Source: Limonium bicolor
Lineage: Eukaryota > Streptophyta > Magnoliopsida > Caryophyllales > Plumbaginaceae
Length of the DNA: 64,000 bases
Reading direction: 5' to 3'
NCBI GenBank assembly: GCA_023374045.1
Contig: CM041776.1
Span: 314,452,722-314,516,721 of the forward strand
Shown: positions 36,593 to 47,890 of the stretch, one piece after another
Layout: every line of letters starts with the position of its first letter
Numbering within the stretch: position 1 is the stretch's first letter
Notes under the pieces: model-generated
The model's input: only the letters and a program-made list of their open reading frames with translations
What the model was told of the DNA's origin: nothing
Databases searched by the model: none
Position numbers and translations under genes: made by a program

Positions 36593-39101
36593 CTATATTT
36601 CTGATTTCATCAATGTTGCTTCCTTCATAAGTTTGAGTGCTTCAACAATGTCCTCAGCTAGTTGGTTAGCATCAGGAATGGTATCTTCGTCAGCGGATAC
36701 AACAATTGTCATCTCATCACTGTAACTTATAAAGTGTATGATTGCACCCTGCAATTATTATTTAATTTGGGTTAATTATATTACCATGCATATATATAGC
36801 ACTTAGAAGTTAGAAATATAGTGAAATAATAGAAATGAAGGCAGTATTATAAGAGTTGTGTAGTATGGGTCACTTGCTTGTGGTAGACCGTAGGCGGTTG
36901 GTGCTATGAAATTTAGCTGATGACCATAGAAGCAAATCTCTTCAATGGGACCAACCATATTGGAGAAGGTTAGTGTTGTATTTCTGAAAGCTCTTTGAGC
37001 GATAGCACATGCAACCTATATAACAGTTGAGTAACTTAACTAGAAGCAAAAAAAGGAACCAATTCCAGAATAATTGTTCAATATGACACACGATATATAG
37101 TAGAACTCACCTTATTTCCGAATAGGTTAGAGAGTAATTTCACCAAGAGGAAAGTGACGATGGCTTCAAAAGAGCGTTTCTTTTGATCAATTATGGCCTT
37201 TGCTTCTCTAACATGATCTAAAGGATCATTTTTTGTGCCAATACTGAATGGCAAAAGCACATAACCAACCCCATTTCCCCATCCAGCATCTGTGTTTTTC
37301 TCCATCATGTGAGCTAATTCCTGGATGCAAGATCATCAATTTGGTTACACGAGTAAATATTCTCTATATTACCTTTGCCAAGAAGAGGGTATATATATAT
37401 ATATATGTGTGGTTATATGTAGACATAAAGAAATTGTGATCTTATTAAGCTGAAGTCATATCATTATTGATCAGTACTAAGTACTCACTTGAATTCCAGG
37501 TGCCGGCCTTGTATTTACCATAATTGGTGATCTCAATCTTATCTTCTTTGGAAGTTTGTTCTTGGCTCCATTTTCGGTTTTGCAATCACCTGGAATTGGA
37601 TACAAATGTTGGTCAGTTAACTATATTTTGAAACCGATATGAGACACGAACAAAATTCAATAGTCATTTCTTACTGTATTTCTTAGAGAGGTAACGTGAC
37701 AAACCAGCTTGGGTCATTCCTAGAGCAACGTCATTAACAGTCTATATATATATGTATATATATATATGATCCAAAAACCACACAAAAACATTAGTGTATA
37801 TCCATTTGGGAAACATACATATCTAACCTTTAATCAAAAAATTGATGCATACCATAATTTAACTCATATTTACCGCGTTCATGGTGTTCTTTACTAACTT
37901 CATATCATTCAAGCTAACCGTCTTATACACAACTCGTTTCGGTGCAAACTCAACTCCATGTTTCCCCTTGATAAACGTATCCGTGTCCTTGAGGAATAAC
38001 AAAGTCACTAAAAACATTACAACATCCACACATGTAAGCCATGCCACCTCCAAAATCCGCCATAACAAGACCAAAACCTTCCAACAACACCTCCAGTCAT
38101 ATACCATAGGATCCGGATCCTTCTCCATCTTCTTCATACTCTTGGGGATTGTTGGGAGAGATGTAGGGTCAGAAACTTTGCGTGTGCATGCTAGAAGGAG
38201 AGACATGAGGGAAATCCCATCACCGAGTGAATGGTGAATACGTAAGATCCCAATTCCTTCTTCTTTGGATGTCTTGATCTTAAGAAGGTGCAAGTCCCAC
38301 AATGGTCTTGACTTGTCAAGCTTTGTTTTGGTTAGATTGTAGATGTAATTTTGTACATACTTATCTGCTGTTTTTGTGCCGGGTGGAATGATGGTTGGGT
38401 CAATGGGTGGAACTATGACATGGTAGTTCAAGTCCACCTTTGTGATTCTAACCCATTTCAGATCTTTTCCGTTAGGGTCACCCATCTGCATATTGATTAT
38501 GTGGTATCAGGTCAAGACTCGTTAGCAAGACTTGTACAAGTTATTGGACTTGCAGCCTATAATTAACTTTGTGATTTAACCTATGATATGATAACATGGC
38601 CCCTTAATTTGGGCCCCTTGCTACATGTTCAAAACGGTAATTGGCAGCAACTATTAAAAATTAGATATATACAATGTAACCTTATTTTCTTGCTTCCCTA
38701 TCAGCTTTTTATATATCCTTAAATACTATTTTTTTTTTTTGAAAAAGAAAAAATTGTACATGACATTAAAGAGAATAAGGGCAAAAGATCCAAGTAAATA
38801 GACAAACCGTGATGCTAGAGAAACGTGGGTGTTTGAGCAGCGTGTGGGGCAGCATCTCTAGTATCAATTCGACGTTAATAGGAGTTTTGGAACCCATGAT
38901 TGCTAGTATGTGTACATTGAACTCTGGCTGGTGAAGCATCCGCGACCACGGGCTTAGCGGCTCCTCCACAACTCCTTCCATGTTATCTTCTTCCCTTCCT
39001 ACTGTAGTTCTTTTGGTGTTTACCGGCTTCAACCTTGGTATCTTCTTCAACGTTCCTTCCATATTGGGTTTAAGCTGTCTATGTCTTTCCAGAGATGTCA
39101 A
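36593..39101 (-). CDS. WSD1-like wax ester synthase/diacylglycerol acyltransferase, seven exons
   Basis: Exons: 39101-38808, 38485-37874, 37741-37675, 37589-37489, 37320-37111, 37015-36878 and 36748-36593, giving 525 codons with no stop or frameshift. The catalytic HHSLGDG (HHxxxDG) is at residues 182-188. PLSPWSRM near the N-terminus, PLWDLHLL, NDVALGMTQ in exon 3 and NMVGP in exon 6 are further family landmarks. A hydrophobic stretch follows in exon 2 (VLVLLWRI...MFLVTLLFL). The family joins fatty alcohols or diacylglycerol to acyl-CoA, making wax esters in the ER for cuticle wax. Length is slightly above the usual 480-510, and an in-frame Met at codon 15 would give 511. Intron 6 uses a GC donor (CAA|GCAAGT), the only choice that keeps the frame. 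This is the only intact host gene in the window. Confidence 0.93.
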
Positions 39102-39189
39102 TTAAAATAGGCTAATAGCAATCCTTCGGGCTCAAGACAAACATACAACTTGACTTTGTATATGTGTAGTAAATAAGTCGAGAGGAATC
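39102..39189 (-). promoter_or_regulatory. Proximal 5' flank of the WSD1-like gene
   Basis: 88 bases between the ATG and the SINE target duplication, likely 5' UTR or core promoter. I see no clear TATA box. Confidence 0.4.
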
Positions 39190-39315
39190 AGAAAGATGTG
39201 GAGATGTGCCAAACCCTCGTGGCTTGGTCGGTAGAGGAGTGGTGTTCTCTCGAACCAAAGGTCCAAGATTCAAAACCTACCCCACCTATCAAAAAAAGAA
39301 AGATGTGGAGATGTG
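39190..39315 (+). mobile_element. Short tRNA-derived SINE with 19-bp target duplication
   Basis: The target copies AGAAAGATGTGGAGATGTG are at 39190-39208 and 39297-39315 and are identical. The 88-bp body (39209-39296) has a box-A-like TGGCTTGGTCGG (39220-39231) and a box-B-like GATTCAAAACC (39267-39277) about 36 bp later. The body ends in an A-rich tail. The perfect duplication implies a recent L1-type retroposition. It sits about 100-215 bp upstream of the WSD1-like start codon, on the opposite strand to the gene. Confidence 0.85.
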
Positions 39316-39539
39316 GCAGAGAGGTAGATAGGTTAATAAATGTGAACGTATATATGCAGGTAAAGTTAAAGCACACTACATACACAGTTATCGTGAACGT
39401 AAGTACATTCTGACAAGAGATAATATATATATATTTGTTTAGTAAGTACACTATGGGTCCGTCTATGGGTCTTTGAATGCTTGTGATGCCTACCCACATC
39501 CCATGTGAGTTGTGTCTGATTAGGAGCTTTTTTTTTATA

Positions 39540-40430
39540 CGTAGTGTGGATCTTCGGGTGATGAAGCAGACTCTAGGTAAGGTATGGAATTGTGAAAATG
39601 ATATGGTGGTTCATAGCCATGTTGCAAGTCTTTTCCTTTTTGAGTTTGCTGACAAGGAAAGGTTGCATGCGGTGTTGGGTCGCATCCCATGGTCTTTTGA
39701 GGGATGTTTGCTGGCTCTTATGGAGGTGGACAAGTCTAAGGCACCGTCTGAGCATGACTTTCACTAGGTACCTTTCTGGGTGCATGTCCATGACGTTCCG
39801 TTCTTGTTTTTCCATCGCGACTTGGCAAAACAAATCGGTGATCGAATTGGTATCTTCATGGATTTCCTATTTGATGATCATCAAGGTCAAGGTGCATGGT
39901 TACATGCGGCAAAAGGTTCGAGTTGATATCTCTAAGTCAATCTTGCGGAATATTACTGTGTCTATTGGAGGAGTTAACGCGGTCTTGCGTTTATCATACG
40001 AACGCCTTCCTAGTCTGTGTTTTCGTTATGGTCGCTTCCTGCATGACACTCATGATAGTCCGTATCGAACTAAAGCAACTACTACTGGTTTACCTTATGG
40101 GATGTGGATACGAGCGGGAGTTTCGCAGGGTGGTCGGGTTTGTTTGAGTAGCCCTGATGAGTTGGGTGGGGTCCGAAAGGGCTTAGATGTTGGACAGGCA
40201 AGTGGAGGTGGTTCGGGGAGTGTTACTAATCTAGGACACCAGGAGAGGTGCAACGTGACCAGGAGAATGTTAAGGACTCTCAGGCTGATGTTGTTTTGAT
40301 GCAGGTTCTTGGTACTCAGCCTAGCTGTAATGTAGGAAGCGAAAATGGATTATGTTGAGTATGCTTTGAGTTTGGAGGAGATTTTGGAGCGTTTGAAGTT
40401 AGAGGAAGCAAGGGATAAGCGCTTGTTCTG
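39540..40430 (+). pseudogene. LINE ORF1 remnant (DUF4283-like domain and zinc-knuckle linker)
   Basis: In shifting frames: SHVASLFLFEFADKERLHAV and GRIPWSFEGCLLAL, typical of plant L1 ORF1, then VPFWVHVHDVP and YERLPSLCFRYGRFLHD. The last matches the region where the family has a CCHC knuckle, here with its second Cys lost. The role, RNA binding in the L1 particle, is known of the family. Confidence 0.75.
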
Positions 40431-40479
40431 GTGATAGTTTTCCGGTGACCCAGAGGCCCAGGGCCACCAGGCATAATGG

Positions 40480-41310
40480 ATGTTTTTGTCACGAACTACA
40501 AGGGTTCTGGCGATCCCCGCGCGGTTCGCTGGTTCCTGGACTTGGTCCGATAGGAATCGCCAAACTTGGTCTTCATCTATGAGACTAAGCTTTCAGGTTT
40601 TGAGATGCGTCATGTGGGCGTTCATTTGCGACAATACAATTGGCTTGTATGTGATAGTTGTGGGCGTAGTAAAGGTGCGATAATGTTTTGGAAAGAGGAT
40701 TGGGATGCTCAGATCCTCACTTACTCTAGTCAGCATGTTGATGTTGAGGTCATTGATCCATGGGTTGCCAATGGCGTTTTAAGGGGGTATATGAATGGCC
40801 TGCTTGGTGGACCATTGGTGCACGTGGAAGCTTTTGGAAGACCTGAGCTTCAGGTGGACAAGGTCCTTGGTTTTAGGGGGTGACTTTAATGAGATTTTTT
40901 TGACATCTGAGCAGTAGGGGAGGGATATGGGTGACTGGAGAGATATGGCGGGTTTTAGGAGTTGTGTCCATCGTTGCGGGTTGATAGATTTAGAATATCT
41001 TGGTGATCATTTCACCTATACGAACCGAAGTGCTAGTGATATGTACGTGCATCGGTGCATAGTCGACTTGATTGATTCCTCTATAATGACGCTTGGCTCA
41101 AGCTTTCCTCTATGCACAAAATCTTCATCTTGGGTGGAGTCGATCAAACCATAGGCCTTTGCAGCTTGTTCTACGACCGATGTATAATAGGGGGTCTAAG
41201 CCTTTTAGATTTGAAAATTGTTGGGCACAAGTTCCAGAGTGCTAGGACTTGGTGGAGAAAGTTTGGAGAGAATCCACTCTGTCTGAAGGTGACTTTCAAC
41301 GCAAGGTAGC
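40480..41310 (+). pseudogene. LINE ORF2 apurinic-type endonuclease remnant
   Basis: Motifs include the N-terminal NYKG-SGDPRAVRWFLDLV region, VFIYETKLSG, GDFNEI (about 40,876-40,895) and CGLIDLEYLGDHFTYTNR. Stops and shifts interrupt it. The endonuclease nicks target DNA in this family. Confidence 0.75.
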
Positions 41311-41315
41311 AGTTT

Positions 41316-41472
41316 GTGGAGATGAATTATGAAAGTGGGGACGACAACAGCTGAGATGAAAAGGCAACTTTGGCATCTCAAAAAGTGGACTTTTTGTGGA
41401 GATGAATTATGAAAGTGGGGACGACAACAGCTGAGACGAAAGAAGGCAACTTTGGCATCTCAAAAAGCGGAC
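41316..41472 (+). repeat. 77-bp tandem duplication inside the LINE
   Basis: Two adjacent copies begin TTTGTGGAGATGAATTATGA (41,316 and 41,394) and end CTCAAAAAG, differing at a few bases. It is probably a local duplication after the LINE lost function. Confidence 0.85.
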
Positions 41473-41879
41473 TTGCATCACATAGGTGATGTACCCTTAT
41501 CATCTAAGAACTTCGTGTGGTGGGTTCATTACAAAAACAACTGAATGCACTTTTATATGGGGAATAAGTAAGCCTTTGCCAGCGCTCCAGGCAAGCATGG
41601 CTTGTAGTGGGTGATCATAACTCTACTTTTTTATTAGTCGATTCGAGCTAGGAGCCGTAGGAATGCTTTTTATGGTCTGATTAATCAACATGATGTTTTG
41701 GCTACGCACTGGGTTGAGTTAGAGGGCACAACGTGCTCCTATTTTGAAGATCTTTTTGCTACAACTACCCCTGATCCTAATCCGTATTTCTTGTGTGTGT
41801 TGAGGGACGAATTCCTAAAGAGATTAAAACAACCATGGGTGCCTATACTCGAGATAAAGTGCTTGCAACATTAAATAAT

Positions 41880-42680
41880 TTGAACCTTAACAAAGCGCTA
41901 GGGCCTGACGGGATATACGTACATTTCTAAACTCCTTTTGGGATGTTGGACCTGACTTTGTGCATACTGTTCTTGCTGTTTAAAACACTAATGTGTTACC
42001 GCATGTCATTAATCATACCCACATTGTGCTTGTACCTAAGAAGAAGGGTGCTTCTTCAATGGCTGATTTTTGTCCTATTTCGTTGTGTAACACAATTTAT
42101 CATGTCATTGCTAAAGTGTTAGTTAATAGGGTTAAGGAATCTATGGGTTATGTTATTAGTGATGATCAAGTAGCTTTTGTAAGAAGAAGATTAATTACGG
42201 ATAATGTAATAGTTGCGCATGAAGTCCTTCACCTTATGCGTAAGGCTATGCATCAGGGGTATATTGGGTTTAAAGTAGATATGTCAAAGGCCTTGGATAG
42301 GGTAGAGTAGAGTTTCCTTTTGGCAATGTTAAGGAGGAAGAGTTTTAACCAAAGGTGGGTTGAACTAGTAGAGAAATGTCTTACCTCTGTCGTTGTGTCG
42401 GTCCTTATTAATGGATATCTAGGTAGGGTTTTCACACCGCAACGGGGATTGGGGCAAGGTATCCTCTATCACCTTACCTTTTCATTTGTTCGACGGAAGT
42501 GTTATCCTCTGTTCCCAAGCTTGCTTCCGATGTTATGGTAGTTTATGGATTTCAGATGAAGGGATTAGGTCAGCCAATAATGATCTTTTCTTTCTTTGCG
42601 GATGATTGTGTTCGGTTTGGGTGGGCTACTGCTTCGAATGCGCAAGCTATTTTTGATATTGTTTAGGATTTTAGGAAAGC
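41880..42680 (+). pseudogene. LINE ORF2 reverse transcriptase remnant
   Basis: KALGPDGI near 41,895, then an open stretch (41,993-42,310) with HTHIVLVPKKKGASSMADFCPISLCN, VLVNRVKESM and GFKVDMSKALDRVEW-type motifs. FADDC near 42,596 is the catalytic box. Stops lie between them. Confidence 0.85.
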
Positions 42681-42779
42681 TCCATGGTAGTGTATTAATT
42701 TTAATAAGTCTGGTATTATGTTTTCATCAGAAGTTCTAGTGCATGTTAGGCGGGAGGTTGTTACTTGTTTGGGACTCCA

Positions 42780-43650
42780 GAAGTAAATGATTTTGGCCTA
42801 TATTTAGGATTTCCAACTAATATCGATCATAGCCGTAGAAAAGTTTTAAATTTCTTGAAGGACATGGCTGAAAATAAGATCTAAATTTGGAGTCGACTAG
42901 TATCCTAGATAGGTAAAGTGGTGCTAATTAAAAATGTTTTACAAGCTCTCCCTACTTATACTATGAGTATTATCAATCTTCCTATGACTCTTGCTCGTGA
43001 TATTCATAGAGCCTTGGTTATATTCTGGTGGAGTGGAAGCTTGGCAAGAAAGAAATACATTGAAAAAAGTGGGATGATCTTTGTCAGAGTCAATATAGAG
43101 GTGGTGTGGGTTTTAGAGACCTTGTTGTGTTCAATGATGCACTCCTAATGAAGCATTGTTGGCGCATCCTGACCAATCCAGTCACACTAATGTCTCTCAG
43201 ATTCTTCGTGCTTGATATTTTCTTTATGGGTATTTATTTCAGGCATCTTTGGGAAGTAGACCGAGCCCGATGTGGAAAGTTTTGTATCAGGTTATTGGTT
43301 TGACTTATAAGGGGGCTTGTAGGTCGGTTGATACTGGTACAACGATAGGATAGTGGATAAAGGTTAGTGGGGAAACTCTGAGGGCAGCCTTTTTTATGGC
43401 GAGTGCTACCAGAGGTTCAGCAAAGAGAGTATGTTTCTTGTTTAATTAATCATACCACTTGTGAGTGGAAGGGTGATCTTGTGCGTCAATGGTTTCCTGG
43501 TAATGATGTAAGGTTAATTCAAGTAATGCCTTTAGATAGTCGTGGGATAGATGGTTGGTAGTGGAACTTTACAAAGACTAATTCCTTTATGGTTCGATCA
43601 ACATATTATATGTTGTAGAACATGAGGATAAAGGGAGTAGGCACCAGCTC
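42780..43650 (+). pseudogene. LINE 3' region
   Basis: Weak frames continue with KMVLIKNVLQALPTYTM, FWWSGS and NFTKTNSFMVRSTYYML, as in the region after RT of plant L1 elements. The terminal zf-RVT domain is absent because the LTR element cuts in. Confidence 0.6.
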
Positions 43651-43919
43651 CTTTGAAGTTGATAGGGCTGTTGATGAGTGTCCAAATGAGTGTTTTAAGG
43701 GTGCATTTCATATGTTAAATCAACACTTTTCATGCTCATTTCTTCACTCTAGCTAGTTTTCCTCTAGTTTTGTGTTCATTGGTGTTTATTGCATAAACAG
43801 GAGGAATAACATAGCTAGGAATAAAATAGACGAAGAGACGAACGTGTAGGCACAAACGGATCCAAAATTGGAGCTAAAACGAAGAAGCTAGAGTAAAAAC
43901 GAGCTTCGACCATTTTTCT

Positions 43920-44105
43920 GAGTGTGGTCCAGGTTTGTGTCCGGATATACAAACCCGGACCAAAGCAGCGTGCAGGCTTTTGGACAATTTCAAGGGTGGT
44001 CCGGGATTGTGTCCAGGTATACAAACCTGGACCAAAGCAGGGTGCGAGAGTCTGGACCATTTTGAGAGTGGTCCGGGTTTAATCCCTGGATGGAAACCCG
44101 GACAA
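43920..44105 (+). repeat. Three tandem units of about 72 bp, each with an inverted repeat
   Basis: Arms: GTCCGG/CCGGAC (43939-43944, 43955-43960), GTCCAGGT/ACCTGGAC (44011-44018, 44025-44032) and GTCCGGGTTT/AAACCCGGAC (44071-44080, 44094-44103). The units differ in sequence but keep the pairing. Confidence 0.85.
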
Positions 44106-44129
44106 GCCCCAGACACAATAGAGACATGC

Positions 44130-44146
44130 TTTAAAATGCGGAAAAG

Positions 44147-44196
<50 letters not shown>

Positions 44197-44330
44197 GAGA
44201 AAGAGAGAGGGTGGAGCCTAGAGGAGAGCAGCAACGGAAAAGAAAAGGAGGGAGAGAAAAAAGAAAGAAAAAGATGATGATGAAGAAGAGGAGGAGAGAA
44301 GAAGAAGCTTACCTCCATTGAAGCCCTTCT
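44130..44330 (+). repeat. (GA)n-rich purine tract
   Basis: Nearly pure A/G on the plus strand, with about 15 GA repeats at 44,155-44,185. Open frames here are low-complexity artefacts. Confidence 0.88.
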
Positions 44331-45181
44331 TCAACCTTATTCATGGCTATTTCTTCACCCTTTTCTCTTATTTGTGCTTTAATGGGGCTTGACCTCACTT
44401 GTAGCTAGGGATTTGGATTTTGCTTCAAATCCCCTAAACTTCATTATTGAATCTTAGATTGATGTTTATGCTATATTTTAGTCTTTATTCTTAATGAAAG
44501 ATCATTACTGAGTGATTATGGCATTTAAGCTTGTCTTTGTTAATCTAGGGATTTGTTTAGGGTTTGCTCTAATTAATCGTCATTATGTTAAATTGGTTGG
44601 TTTGATATCACCGATTATTTTAGCATTAGTGTGGATTTATATGGACGAGTTTCCGGAAATAGAAATCTATACCGTTGGGACTAGATCAATGTTAGCTGAG
44701 TTTCACTGATTTTGAAATGAGGTTCTCATTGCAACTTAGGGCAGATTTATGCTTAATTCTTCCGGTTGAACTGGAGACTCAAACTAACAGTCGGTTTCCG
44801 TCTAAATTGGTTAGAATTAATAGATCAAGATTTGACTATTAATTAAAGTTGTTTAGCTATCTATTGAAGATTCGACAATTTGGTACTAAAGGGTTGCGGG
44901 TGCAATTTCCTATCCCGAGCTAAACCTATCCTAGAATAGTTAGTTTAGTTTTATTGCTTTTCTTTTATTTCTCCTATTGTAACAAAAAAACCCCCCAAAA
45001 ACCCCCAATTTACATTTATGCACTTTTGTTTATATTCTTGCACCAACACTAAACTTATAATTGATTAGATAGTTACGAAGTCCCTATAGATACGATTTTG
45101 TTGGACTACCAAGTACCATGACTGGGTTCACTGCCCATTAGTTAGCAAGATAGTTTAATCTTATTTTGCATAACAAGTTTT

Positions 45182-45195
45182 TGGCGCCGTTGCCG
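45182..45195 (+). promoter_or_regulatory. Primer binding site, tRNA-Asp type
   Basis: TGGCGCCGTTGCCG, followed by AAGA where the family usually continues GGGA. Confidence 0.85.
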
Positions 45196-45309
45196 AAGAC
45201 TTCGATCCAACTATCTGGTTTATTATCTGTTTATTTTTGTGCATATTTTTCATTTCTTTTATTTTCCCTTTTGTATAAAATTTTCTTTTCTTTGTAGGAA
45301 CTTAATTTT

Positions 45310-46300
45310 GATGGACGGTCATTATGATCAAGCAAAAGGTGGTATGGCCATTCCAATGGTACAATGTATGATGGTAGAACCTACGATCGGGATGTTGACT
45401 GTCAAGGGTGTGAGAATTACCATTTGTGGCCTCCTTATGAGGACCTTATCTATGGATTAGAGGCTCCTGTGGAGGACCAATTCTTTACTGCCAATCCAAA
45501 GCCCACCGGACAAGACATCAACCAACGGATCATGTACCAAGAGAATGGAGGAGACCACAAGAGTGCTCATTGTTCTGTGATCACGACAAGGGTAGATTCA
45601 CCCACTCTGGAGGATCTTATTGCTAGAATGAGCACCATCGACATGGACCAGCTCATTACACTAGCTCGAAGGGAGCAACAACTGAGAATGAAATGGTTCA
45701 TGAAGTGAAGTAGCAAGAAGAGGAAAAAGACATCGACATGAACCAACTGAATCTCTATGCTGAAATGGTAGAGATAAACGCGATGATGGAAAGTCTTATA
45801 AACCTTGCATCACAACAAATGGAGAGTGAAATGGTTCATAAAGTGGATCACCTTGCTGAGGACTTGAGTTGTTCTTTATCTCCTCCCCTGTTTAAAACCT
45901 GAGCAAACACCAGTCAACCATCTGCCTGAGCTTGAACACAAGCCATCAGAGGACAGCTTCCCCCTTGACTTCATGGAGTCTTCTCCCTCTGAAGTCAACT
46001 ACCATTATCCCCCCTCTTCTATGTGCTCTACCCAGAAGATGAGGATGAGTACATCCTCAACCCTGAGAAGAAGGAGATGCCGCTTCCCTTCGAGTCATCA
46101 GAGGAGGGTGCTTCCATGAACTTTAAGGAGCCATCTTCCTCTGAAGTTGATGTCCATCAAGGCTATTCCTATGAGCCTCACCCCAAAGATGAGAATGTCT
46201 ACATCCTTGAAACTGAGGAGGAGGAGCCATATATCTTTGATCTTCACCTGGAAGGTCAAGGCCTTCCCCACCCGTGCACCAATGAAGTAGGATGAAAACT
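45310..46300 (+). other. Internal region with short acidic open frames
   Basis: Frames of 114 (45,364-45,708) and 90 codons (46,023-46,295) encode acidic, Pro/Glu-rich peptides (for example SSEVDVHQGYSYEPHPKDE). Spacing and composition could be gag-like remnants of the Athila group, but I cannot match a domain. Probably non-functional. Confidence 0.35.
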
Positions 46301-47754
46301 TAAAGTCCACCCGTTAAATGCGGATGTCACCTTCCCATTTGATTCGGGACCAGAGTTTGAAAACAAAGTCCACCTCGAAGTTCTCCCTGCACCGCTAAAT
46401 GACAAAGATAAGGATGTCTTCATCCTAATTTCGAAGAGAAGTCTCCACCACAAGATGATCCTTGCACCAAGGATCATCAACCTCAATATTTGGGCCGTTC
46501 TTCAAAGAAAAAATTATACTTGCCCAACCCACTCGTTGAAGCCTACTTCAATATTCATTTTCGATCCTGGAGGACTTCGATGTGGTATGGCCTAGCCAAA
46601 GACCTTAAAGATGGGCAGCTTCCCGGGAGGCAACTCAGATGAATTTTTTTTTATTTTCCTTTATTTTAATTTATCAAGTTCTCCTTTGATTTTGTTTTTG
46701 CTAACTCTTAACCGCAGTGTTGTTTTGGTTGCTTCTAGTGTTTCTTGCAGGTGCAACTTAAAATCCACACCGCAACCAAGCTACGCTAACTGAGGCTAAA
46801 GCTCAAGTGTGGGGGAGCTCCTGAAATGCAAGCAACAACAATCTTAGGGGAGTACTAGTTTCTTTATTTTGATGCTCTCACTTCTCTTCCTTCATTTTGA
46901 CTCTGTCAATGGGCATAGCTTATATGCTATAATGTTGTTTGTGTCCGATGCATTTTCTTTCTGTTTACTTCCTGAAAAGGTCTTCTGGAACCTTCTGGTT
47001 TGTTTGGTGAATAATGAGGACATTGTTCAAATTAAGTGGGGGGAGTGACCTTTTCGGTGAATTTTGTGCTTAAATGTTTAATCCCTCTACTTATCTTGCG
47101 TTTGTCCTAAATAAAAAACTTGGACTCTTGTGATATGAGTGGTTCTCATTAAGAACAAATAATGTTATGAATTGTCAGATAAATGCTCACATTTTTCTTT
47201 TTGATTGCCTTTGAGGAGCATTTTCCATGCGGTGTGGTCAAATGATCTTAAATGGTTGGATCTTTATTGCTTAGGGGTTTCTTCTGTTTTCTCTCTTAGG
47301 GGTTGCTAAGGAGTGTTTCATTGTGAAAATCTCTAAGGAACTTGTGAGACACCATTGGTAACCAACGATGAGAATTGAGTGTTGTTTGAATGTAAAGGCT
47401 ACATGCCCAATTTTATCCCCTCATCTCTTATGCAAAAGTGAAGCAAATGCATATAAATCTTATTCCCTTTTATTTCTTCTCTATGCCCATTCTTGAGAGA
47501 AGTTGGTCATGGTAAAAGTTCTCTAAATCACATAATCTTTAGAACTTTAAAGCAATCCGAAACTCTAGATTTTGTTTTTTTTCCTTAAGCACACCCATGC
47601 CATCACTAAGAGATGGCTCACACTCGTCGAAAGTTTTAATCAATTTTTGCTTCTTCTCTTATCCTGCACTTCATGATATCATGATAGTATTTGTTAGTTT
47701 TGAGCATTCCTTATTTGCTAAGGTGCTTGGTTTTGCTTGAGAACAAACAAAAAG
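46301..47754 (+). other. Non-coding 3' internal region
   Basis: It contains AAGTGTGGGGGAG (about 46,804) and AAGTGGGGGGAG (about 47,034), G-rich motifs common near the 3' end of Athila-like elements. No gene is seen. Confidence 0.5.
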
Positions 47755-47769
47755 ATAAGTCTGGGGGTG
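47755..47769 (+). promoter_or_regulatory. 3' polypurine tract of the Athila-like element
   Basis: ATAAGTCTGGGGGTG directly before the LTR start TGATGAGTG. Confidence 0.75.
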
Positions 47770-47890
47770 TGATGAGTGTCCAAATGAACATGTTTTAGGG
47801 CTGCATTTCATATGTTAAATCAACATTTTTAATGCTCATTTCTCCACTATAGCTAGTTTTCCTCTAGTTTTGTGTTCATTGGTGATTTAC
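47770..47890 (+). repeat. 3' LTR fragment (about 120 bp)
   Basis: Matches 43,672-43,790 with few differences, then diverges at ATTGGTG. The rest of this LTR is missing. Confidence 0.85.

Larger units (their letters stand above)
39470..43670 (+). mobile_element. Decayed L1-type LINE
   Basis: The remains are in order: ORF1 (about 39,540-40,430), endonuclease (about 40,480-41,310) and reverse transcriptase (about 41,880-42,680), then a 3' part to about 43,640 cut by the LTR at 43,672. Numerous stops and frameshifts mark it as old. No poly-A tail or target duplication can be seen. Confidence 0.85.
43672..45170 (+). repeat. 5' LTR (about 1.5 kb)
   Basis: The start is fixed by the 3' copy. The end is approximate, taken at TTTTGCA 11 bases before the primer site. 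It holds three tandem hairpin repeats (43,920-44,105) and a purine-only (GA)n run. Confidence 0.7.
43672..47890 (+). mobile_element. Non-autonomous LTR element with tRNA-Asp-type primer site, 3' LTR truncated
   Basis: The 5' LTR starts TGATGAGTGTCCAAATG at 43,672. The same start recurs at 47,770 after a G-rich tract and matches for about 120 bp before breaking off. TTTTTGGCGCCGTTGCCG (45,178-45,195) is the leader/primer site typical of Athila-type elements. The 2.6-kb interior has only short frames and no recognisable RT or integrase. It interrupts the LINE. Confidence 0.78.

Noticed and set aside
39198..39413. A small gene upstream of the wax synthase
   Set aside because: The sequence is explained by a tRNA-derived SINE with box A, box B and target duplications; the frame crosses the insertion boundary.
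44079..44321. Frames rich in Arg/Glu or Ser/Leu on the two strands
   Set aside because: They are low-complexity products of the (GA)n tract.
45310..46300. A host gene in the Athila-like element
   Set aside because: Only short acidic frames occur, with stops between them and no domain; they are more likely internal remnants.
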